Shown here: one piece after another, positions 56,371 through 64,000 of the stretch | How the letters are laid out: every line of letters starts with the position of its first letter | Position numbering within the stretch: the stretch's first letter is position 1 | Source: Eunapius fragilis | Taxonomy: Eukaryota > Porifera > Demospongiae > Spongillida > Spongillidae | NCBI GenBank assembly: GCA_963681505.1 | Contig: OY811971.1 | Coordinates: 17,190,234 to 17,254,233 of the forward strand | Reading direction: 5' to 3' | DNA: 64,000 bases | Translations under genes and position numbers: made by a program | Notes under the pieces: model-generated | The model's input: the letters and a program-made list of their open reading frames with translations, nothing else | What the model was told of the DNA's origin: nothing | Database searches by the model: none

Positions 56371-56751
56371 AAGGTAAGCCCATGCAGATGCCTTTGTCAT
56401 TGATACGCTATATTGTCCTACTAACTCTAAGGTCCAACTTATTCGGATGAGGATAGTTGACGTTGCGCGAATACTATAATTGCTTTTGACATTTAGTTGT
56501 ATGCATAGAATACTGCAAGTGCCAGATTAAACTTTTCATTCCATGGTGAAATCAGTCCACTTCACATACATTTGCATATAAAATTTTGAATTTTGGACCT
56601 TATATTTATACCATGCATGCAGCTCTTTACAGACGTTCATTGGTTAATTTGTTGAATGCTGTGAGGTTGCGTTAATGTCTGAATACGTATGGCACACTTT
56701 TACAATAGCACAGTGCACTTCATGCACAACAGCTAGAAGATCATGTATATC

Positions 56752-57660
56752 ACAAGTAAATAAAAACATTCTCTACGAGAAAGTTGGTGGGATATAGGAT
56801 TTGATTATGACATTGGTGGTGTAAAAAGCAAGGAAACAAGGTCTTATCAGAAGGGATAATGTCATAGTCCTATATTTAGCACACAAACAACACATGCCCT
56901 AGAAATGTGCTAAGTATAGGACTATGACATTTTTCCTTCTGATAAGACCTTGTTTGCTTTTTACACCACCAATGTCATAATCAAATCCTATATCCCACCA
57001 ACTTTCTCGTAGAGAATGTTTTTATTTACTTGTTTTCTTAATTTTTTTTTCATCACTGCACCCACACATCACCCCACATCACCACTGCACCAACACATCA
57101 CGTCGTTTCGCTCGTTTCTTTTCTTGACTTGAAGGCATTTTGAAAAAAAACAACTTCACTAACATAAAAGTAGCACAACAAACGACGATCGAATCACCAA
57201 AGAGTTTTCTCTACTTGTTTTGCTATTGATACACATGCCGTTTATCTTTGATACCGTAATTAAATTATACAAGACATAGGAGGCTGATAGTCGATTGTTT
57301 ATCAAAGTATTATATTATATAAAAGCGAGTCCTCCAGCCGATTCTGAAGCTATTGGTGAAATTTTCATCGCTTAGAAATGTTCCTGTCCTGAGTTATGCG
57401 TTGCCAAGAAGATGGAGAAGAAGAAGACGACCCGCCCCTTGTTCCGAGACTGGGTACGATGACGGGCAGTACACTCTTGTTCTCAACAACCACGTGGTTC
57501 AGTGACATGAAACAAAAACGAAACTACTCATTTTTGACTTCTAGATCGATTGCTAAAACAAGCTACACGATCCGATCGTCGGGAGTGTTGTTACAGACGG
57601 GTCGCGTTTTTTTAATGACATTCATAGTCGGGGTCAAATCCTATATGGAAGTCTTCCGAT
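56752..57660 (-). mobile_element. composite hairpin element C7 with KxRY start remnant
   Basis: Hairpin M8 (56752-57033, near-perfect arms such as GACATTGGTGGTGTAAAAAG and CTTTTTACACCACCAATGTC). Then a minus-strand remnant of the ORF start (ATG at 57141, MPSSQEKKRAKRR, stop soon after), its leader (57142-57200) and the module (57320-57660). The order ORF-leader-module, read outward from the hairpin, equals that of the other full copies. Confidence 0.8.
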
Positions 57661-57669
57661 ACGACTGAG

Positions 57670-59940
57670 TATAAAATGTGAAACTTATGCTAAGGAACCT
57701 TCGAGCCGGAGTGCTAATGCATGCAAAAATGATGTTGATAACGTTATTGTGCATCGATGATGCATTGTAGTATATATAGTATGCCATTGTCAGATTTTGA
57801 ACTGGATGAACACCAGGGATATACTCAACAATCAAACTAGTGACTTGCATGCATTTCATTTGATTCATGCGTGTTTAGACGTTCAGCGTTCTTTGTAACA
57901 GCCGTAGTAGCACCGTGCTGTAGTTTGCTTGAAATGCATCCTGTCTTGGGCAGCATATCTAGACACGCATGCAATTTAGTGGTCATGCAGGCATGCACAT
58001 GTACCTAGGTTTGACCTTATCAGTAATCGTATCTAACCCTGAATACCAATTTCTATATATAGGGGGGGGGTGACTGATCAATGTAGTTATGCATTACATC
58101 AGGATCAACAGAAGACCTGCCCAACATTTTCATATGCAATCATCTCATGCTTCTATGTGTGCACAAGGAACGTAAAGATGATCTGAATCTCAAAACTGTA
58201 GCAAATGAATTTGTTCAGCTTCCGAGAATAGATTGCGTATCTTAGAAAATTTTGGTTAAACCAACATTCATGCAGTGTTCCAGTGTTCTTTTGTAACTTG
58301 TGTTGCATCATGTGCACCTAGAGTAGGGGTGGGGGTGGGGGGGGGGTGGGGGTGGAAGTATCATGTGACTCACTGCCCAAGGATATCCGATTATGTGGTG
58401 ATATTGCAAAGCTATTTGTATTATTTTAGAAAAAGACTACGCGGTTTTATACATCAATTACCAACTCTACAAATGCTTCCGCGCCTATTAGGCACCACTA
58501 GCTCCTCTGGCCCGGGTTCAATTTGTGACCTTCCACCGGCTCTGATGGTTGAGTGCCAGTTCAAACTGGCAACATGTGGATGAAGCATAGAAGTGAAGAA
58601 ACAGAAAGGAATTATCTCGTCACATTTATAATTGTAACCTAGTCTACATTGGCATAGGCACTGGGACAGTTGCTAAAATAGATTTTCTGGACTTCTCAGT
58701 TTCTGGCTACTGTAGCATGTAGGCAATGGCTAGTTAGAACCTTGTAAGAAAACTCACAGTCCTAATGAATGTTGAATGAAGTCATGATATGCATAACGTT
58801 TTCAATGAGGGTCGTTTCCAAGAGGGTGTGTGGGCTCACCCTCTATATAGGGTGAGCCCTCTATAGAGGGCGAGCCCATTGTAGCCCGCTATGTTTTGGG
58901 TATCACATACTATCTGGTTGGCATGTGTGATTTGCTTACATACATGTGGCAGTGCACAATGAAGCTAAACATATCTCCAATGTGTGGATTGGGTGAACGT
59001 GCTATACGGGGCATGTGGAACATAGTAGCCACTAAGTATGAAAACTATATAACACCATTTATAAGCCAACATATGGTAATCATATATCAGTAGCTACGCA
59101 TACTCCACAAGATATTGCAAATTTGATCTTAGTATTTGTGACCTTAACAATTTAAAAATCAAAAGGCCAACATACACTAGATGACTTTGTTTTTTTTTTC
59201 AAATTGTTACTACTAGAAAAATAATAGAACTAGCTACTGCGTGCATTTTCGATTCATCTCTATGGAAAGGCTGTTTTCCCATTAAGCTCGAAAACGCTTA
59301 ATACAAAATGGTTGTTATTTGTTCTGCTAAATCAAGACCAGTAGGCGTAGGAAGGGAATAGAAAGTGCAGCGGCCGAAATAAAATGGTGGCGTTCCCCGG
59401 AGAGAATGCGGAAGGGGGGCACCCCTCCCGCCCAGCTAGGGGTTATGGGGGAGTGCTGCAAATTAAGCTCCCCCATCGGGCACATGCAGGGGAAAAAAGC
59501 GTCGAATCATTTAGAAATCATTGCGTGATTGAACAGAAAGACACATAATTAGACTGTTGATTTTCGTGTGGTTTTTTGTTCAATCACGCAATGACTTGAC
59601 GCTCTTCCTTGTGGGGTCTAGGGCTCCGCCCCAGAAGCCAACGCTTTTTGTGTAGAAAAGCACCAAATAACAACTAGTTCTAAGTGAAAACGTTATTCCG
59701 ATTGGGGTGGGGAAGGGGGGGGGGGGGGGGGGTTGCAGTATTGGTGTCCAATGAGCAATAGCAAGCAAGCATGCACGGAGCAGATCAATGCACCAGTAAT
59801 TAACACGTTACAGGTGTCTGTGGGTAAAAAGTTTCCAAAGTAAGCTACACGGTAACTATACAACCTTTTGAAAATTCTCCATAAAACAGATCTGGTCCGT
59901 TAGGTGTTTATGAACGTTTAATTTACTACAGCAGCAGCTG
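57670..59940. other. no recognisable gene; hairpins and poly-G tracts
   Basis: Holds a compact palindromic stretch at 58829-58876 (GGCTCACCCTCTATATAGGG and inverted versions), an inverted repeat ATTGCGTGATTGAAC/GTTCAATCACGCAAT at 59519-59592, G-rich DNA at 58320-58355 and an 18-bp G tract at 59715-59732. Coding frames are short. Confidence 0.55.
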
Positions 59941-59949
59941 CTCAGCTAA

Positions 59950-61322
59950 TCGAGAGTTATGTTTTTAATGACATTCATAATCGGGGTCAAATCCTATATG
60001 AGAGTACGTCATTTAAAAAAACGCGACCCGCTTCTAACAAAACTCCACGCCGGACGGATGGCTTACTTTGTTATCGTCGTCGTACAAGAAGGCAACAACA
60101 AGCCGTTTCGTGTTTGTTTGATGTCACAAAACCGCGTGGATGTAGAGAACAAAACTATTTTCAAAACTCGTATCCTCCCTCGTATTTCTTGTTCATCTTC
60201 TTCTTCTTCTTGTTCTTGACCACGCATAACTCGGGATAGGAACACTTTTAAGAAATGAAAATCACACCAATGGCTTCAGAACTCTCGCTTCTGTGGTCAA
60301 AACTAGCGGACTGTAGGACAAACGGATAATAGCGATGCGAAGTTTAGCTTACGAAGGGTTAGTAGTTGGCAAGAAAAATAGTGGACATTATCGCGGATGG
60401 ACTGTATCGAAGCGGACACTATCGAGGGTAGACTGTAGCAGTATTATACACGATGTAATCAAATGTGTACGGTCTGGGCACTACACGTAGTGGCAATTAA
60501 CTATGGCATGTATCCAGTGATTCCAGTTTTGTACTACATCCCGTCATGTATTTAATAACGCGCACGTGCGTACTATAATCGTTCTTGTTAGTCGATCGTT
60601 GTAAGCTCGACGCTCTTTGTAACTTAGTGAAGTTGTTTTTTTTTTTTTCAAAATGCCTTCACGTCAGGAAAAGAAGAAAGCCAAGCGACGAGCAAAGTAC
60701 CTCAAAACTAGAGACGACGTATTAGATTCAGCCCCAGCGGAACTACACAGCAGAGCCTGAAAAGAAGCGGGCCTCTCAACGTGAACACTATCGAACAGAG
60801 CCTGAAAAGAAACCGACCTCTCGACGCGCAAGGTATCGAGCAGATCCTGAAAAAGAACGGGCTGCTAAAAGACAGCAATATTGCCATAGTCCTGAACGTG
60901 CATCTCGCTCGGCGAAAAGAGTTAAGGTCACTCAAAGGTATGTCGTACCTTTACAACCTCATATCAAGATGGATTACTTAACATGCTATACGGCTCATAA
61001 TCGGGTATATGAATAAAAATCAATGAAACTAGTAAATAAAAAAGCATTCTCTCTGAGAACGTTGGTGGCATATAGGATTTCAAGGCAATGGTGGTGTATA
61101 AAGGAAGGAAACAAGGGTCTAATAATAAGGGAAAATGGAATAATCCTATATTTAGCACATTTCTATATGTAGGATATAGTATGTTGTTCGTGGGCTAAAT
61201 ATAGGACTATTCCATTTTCCCTTATTATTAGACCATTGTTTCCTTCCTTTTTACTTCACCATTGCCTTCAAATCCTATATGCCACCAACTTTCTCATAGA
61301 GAATGTTGTTTATTTACATGTT
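59950..61322 (+). mobile_element. most complete composite hairpin element C8
   Basis: Order: module in reverse (59950-60300), spacer, leader (GACGCTCTTTGTAACTTAGT at 60610), KxRY ORF (60653-61016) and complete hairpin M9 (61028-61322; arms share GGTCTAATAATAAGGGAAAA). Duplicate of C4 without its two later insertions. Confidence 0.78.
60653..61016 (+). pseudogene. KxRY-repeat basic protein of composite element, one frameshift
   Basis: ATG at 60653: MPSRQEKKKAKRRAKYLKT, running on to a stop after about 35 codons. The next frame gives repeats YTAEPEKKRASQREHYRTEP and RRARYRADPEKERAAKRQQY, then a non-repeat tail RSAKRVKVTQRYVVPLQPHI, ending at 61016, 12 bp before the hairpin. The leader contains a T10-12 run absent from the 39991 copy. 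A short intron or programmed frameshift around 60730 would also explain the break. Function unknown. Confidence 0.6.
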
Positions 61323-61329
61323 AAATTAC

Positions 61330-61900
61330 ATCAATACATGCTCGTATAATGAAAAGTTATACTTTTAAAAAACACTTTTAATAAAAAGTGCAGACGCCAC
61401 TGCTGTGGTAGTACATTGCATACACATTTCTTGCTGGTGTAGTGATTGTTTGGACCTCAATGGCTTAGCGGGAAGTTATACCATTTTGAGGTCCTCATTT
61501 ACTGCACCTTTTACATAGTTTGTGGATACCCCAAGTTCTTTAGAGGTGAATGTTTAGCCGATAGTGTGGCCTAGGCTTTTCACCACTTTATAGGACTTTC
61601 AGTGTCTCCGGTATCTCCCCGACCATGGCCAGGGGTTCCATGCAGCATATAACGGGACTCCAGGCCGGTATAGCTGATTTGTATTCTTCATCATTCATAT
61701 GAATTCTATAGACCCTCTCTAATAATGCCCATGTTAATTAGGCTAGCTTACAATCCGTCTATTATCTGTGATTGTACTGCATGTACGCATCACGACAAGG
61801 AATTGTGGTAGAATCCTGAAGTGTTCTGACCTGAGCGGTGTGTCACGCATCTCCTTAATACGCGCGTCAAGACTGAGCACACGTTCTCTTCTGTCACATC
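61330..61900. other. no recognisable gene
   Basis: Unique-looking sequence between C8 and the segmental duplicate; short frames only. Confidence 0.45.
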
Positions 61901-62709
61901 TTAATCAGTGCTTAGTTGGGTACCATATCTGTGCTTATGTGCCCATGTGATTATTAACAACTATCGATAACTATTATGTATTTACATATCAGTGCATGGA
62001 TCCAAGATTTAATGTAACTATTCAAGGGAATCAACAAAGGCACATAGTTTAAACGAATAAGAGGGCGATCAAATCGAGTGTCATTCATTATGCAGTATGG
62101 GAGGTCTTAGTCTAAAGCCTCTTTTCCTATTCAACTGCACCAATGGGCATTTGCAATGTTTCAATCAAGGCCATATTCCATCTCTACAAAATTCATACTT
62201 TTTCGAAAGGGCTGGGGCTTATATGTAGTGCTTAATGGTCTAGCATTATATTAGGGCGCCATCACCTCTCTGTGGGAATGCAGCAAGTATATACAGTTCT
62301 GGGCTGGGAGAAAATTGTGAAATATTTCATTTCTAACCTATCGAGCATCAGAAGAGAGTCAAATAGTAAAAAACATGACACATGTGTACACCTCAACTCC
62401 TTCCAACTACTGCTTAAAAGAGCTAAAACTAATTTCATAACAAGCAGTTCATTAATGTCATTGTCTTCACTAAAAATACTTGGCTATCTCGAACCTTTGC
62501 TATCACTGATCCTGTAGTGGATAAAGAATTAGTTAACATTCTAGTACTCAGAGGACACACACACACACACTCAACGCACAATAACTATAAATTATGTATC
62601 TCATAATTAAAGTTCTAATTGTCCACGTTCGTTGACAGATAGGCGTTATTTGCATGCACGCATCCCTACAATTTGTGATTCAACTGCCATGCCTCGATCA
62701 ATGAATATC

Positions 62710-63450
62710 ACAAGTAAATAAAAACATTCAAACTTAGAAAGTTGGTGGGATATAGGTTTTGCAGGCAAATAGTATACTGCTGTAAAAAGCAAGAAGACAA
62801 GTTTTATCATAAGGGAAAATGTAATAGTCCTATATTTAGCACACTTCGACTAAGGCATATGATGTTTCTGTGCTAAATATAGGACTATTACATTTCCCTT
62901 CTGATAAAACTTGTTTCCTTGCTTTTTACACTAGTATACTATTTGACTGCAAAACCTATATCCCACCAGCTTTCTAAGAGAGAATGTTTTTATTTACTTG
63001 TTTCCTTAATTTTTTTAACACGCAAATTAGGTAGTTTTGCTTAATTAGACTTGATAAGACCGTATATAGGCTTTTAGGCTTTTGTGCATCAAAGCCTAAA
63101 ATCGACTATGGCGAGTCCTCCAGCAAATTCTAAAGCTTTTGGTGCATTTTTCATTGCTTAAAGGTGTTCTTGTCCCGAGTTATTAGTTCCCAAGATGAAG
63201 CAGACGACCCGCCCATTATTTTTGGAAGGGGAGCGAGGACAGCAGTATTTTTCGTTCTCGACAACCACGCGGTTCTACGACGTGAAACAAAAACGAAACT
63301 ACTCAGTTTTGACTTCTAGATCGATTGCCGCAACAGATTAGACGACCCGATCGTCGGGAGCGAAGCTATGGTAGGGTCGCGGGATTTTAATTAAAGTCAT
63401 AGTCGGGGTCAAAACCTATATGGATGTCTGAAGCGAGACTTCCGATAATT
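62710..63450 (+). mobile_element. composite hairpin element C9 (counterpart of C2)
   Basis: Hairpin M10 (62710-63001) and module (63100-63450), longer than in C2 because C2 lost part of its module. The KxRY ORF is absent in both. Confidence 0.82.
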
Positions 63451-63517
63451 ATCAATCTGCGCGGTACTAAATAGACATATATACCAGTCAGTTTAATTGT
63501 GCATACTCATATATATA

Positions 63518-63727
63518 TGGGGTCGAGGCAGCCAAGTTTTCAAATTATTTCATATTCAAAGAGACACCTATGTCCTCTACAACTTCTTTCTTATGCACTG
63601 GAAAATAGCCTGTCCATCATGGAGTTACAGGGTCCTGAATTTTTAATTACGCGTACATTTTTATTGCACGCCCTTCCTGGTAATTTTTATAATATGCGCT
63701 AGGTCCCTTTTCTTTGCGTCGCCCCCA
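63518..63727. mobile_element. MITE with ATATGGRGTCGAGGCA termini, copy in duplicate 2
   Basis: TATGGGGTCGAGGCA and TTTGCGTCGCCCCCATA; internal sequence matches 27122-27347 apart from a small deletion near 63671. Confidence 0.68.
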
Positions 63728-64000
63728 TATATATATGTATACATAAATGAGGAATATTAATTATCGTATATAGAAGTAATTTCTCCATTACACGTAAAGT
63801 TCACATCAACACATACGCTCATGAAATATCCATAAACGATTCCATATTTATATCAGCACTTATTTGTATCATTGTATTAGCATGCACTGGTGGATCGTTG
63901 CTATACATTCATTTTTTATGGCCGGATCAATTATAAACAAGTAAGGAAAAGTTAAACCGCCTGGGCATTGGGGAAGCTTACGGTGCTCTCCCAAACTCCT

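Larger units (their letters stand above)
55278..56590 (+). repeat. right arm of the 1.3-kb inverted gene duplication
   Basis: Reverse complement of 50425-51700. Homology with copy B continues further left to about 55060 (GCAAGTTTGTAGGCATAGCA), which shows that the arm in C was cut shorter. Confidence 0.92.
61905..64000 (+). repeat. segmental duplication, copy 2 (runs off the window)
   Basis: Direct duplicate of 24186-28000 minus the insertions of copy 1. It preserves the empty site for C1 at about 62000, a short CA tract (62555-62570), composite element C9 (62710-63450) and the MITE at 63518-63727. It continues to the window edge in step with about 27990. Confidence 0.88.

Overview
This is eukaryotic, AT-rich, repeat-dense DNA. 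Short GT-AG introns (about 50-120 bp), TATA-driven small secreted-protein genes, TTAGGG-type telomere-like repeats and several metazoan transposon superfamilies point to an invertebrate animal. Repeats of a Lys/Arg-rich protein with 'PEKxRAAKRxRY'-like units and very long G/C homopolymers make a sponge (demosponge) my best guess. That is an inference from remembered families, not a search result. No rRNA, tRNA or prokaryotic operon was recognised.

Layout. 0-2 kb: an intronless multipass membrane protein with N-terminal PY motifs. 2-7.8 kb: a long foldback repeat, a CA microsatellite and poly-G tracts. 7.8-11 kb: a TATA box followed by a decayed gene of a widespread invertebrate family. 11.8-15 kb: a tandem repeat, a saposin-like pseudogene and dispersed repeats. 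16.4-20 kb: minisatellites and a complete non-autonomous hAT element with a perfect 8-bp target duplication. 20.4-23 kb: two copies of a 1-kb TTAA-flanked element, one splitting a saposin-like gene. 24-28 kb: a segment that recurs as a direct duplicate at 61.9-64 kb, the two copies differing by mobile insertions. 28.4-31.7 kb: a truncated Ty3/gypsy element with its 3' LTR, then a 5'-truncated LINE tail with an R2-type endonuclease. 34.0-38.8 kb: a P/THAP9-superfamily transposon with matching TIRs, a ten-exon transposase (one nonsense codon) and a second, convergent ORF. 38.8-45.5 kb: composite hairpin elements carrying a KxRY-repeat ORF. 45.5-48.2 kb: a large palindromic satellite. 50.4-56.6 kb: two intact four-exon saposin-like genes as inverted copies around a 2.3-kb GAA/TTC tract. 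56.7-64 kb: more composite elements and the second copy of the segmental duplication.

The most interesting material is (i) a probably undescribed repeat family pairing a roughly 290-bp long hairpin, whose two arms co-vary within each copy, with a conserved 350-bp module and, in some copies, a short basic repeat ORF; (ii) the two-gene P-superfamily transposon; and (iii) the family of acidic-propeptide saposin-like secreted proteins, with two intact and two broken copies. Gene models are hand-derived from splice signals and reading frame and need transcript support.
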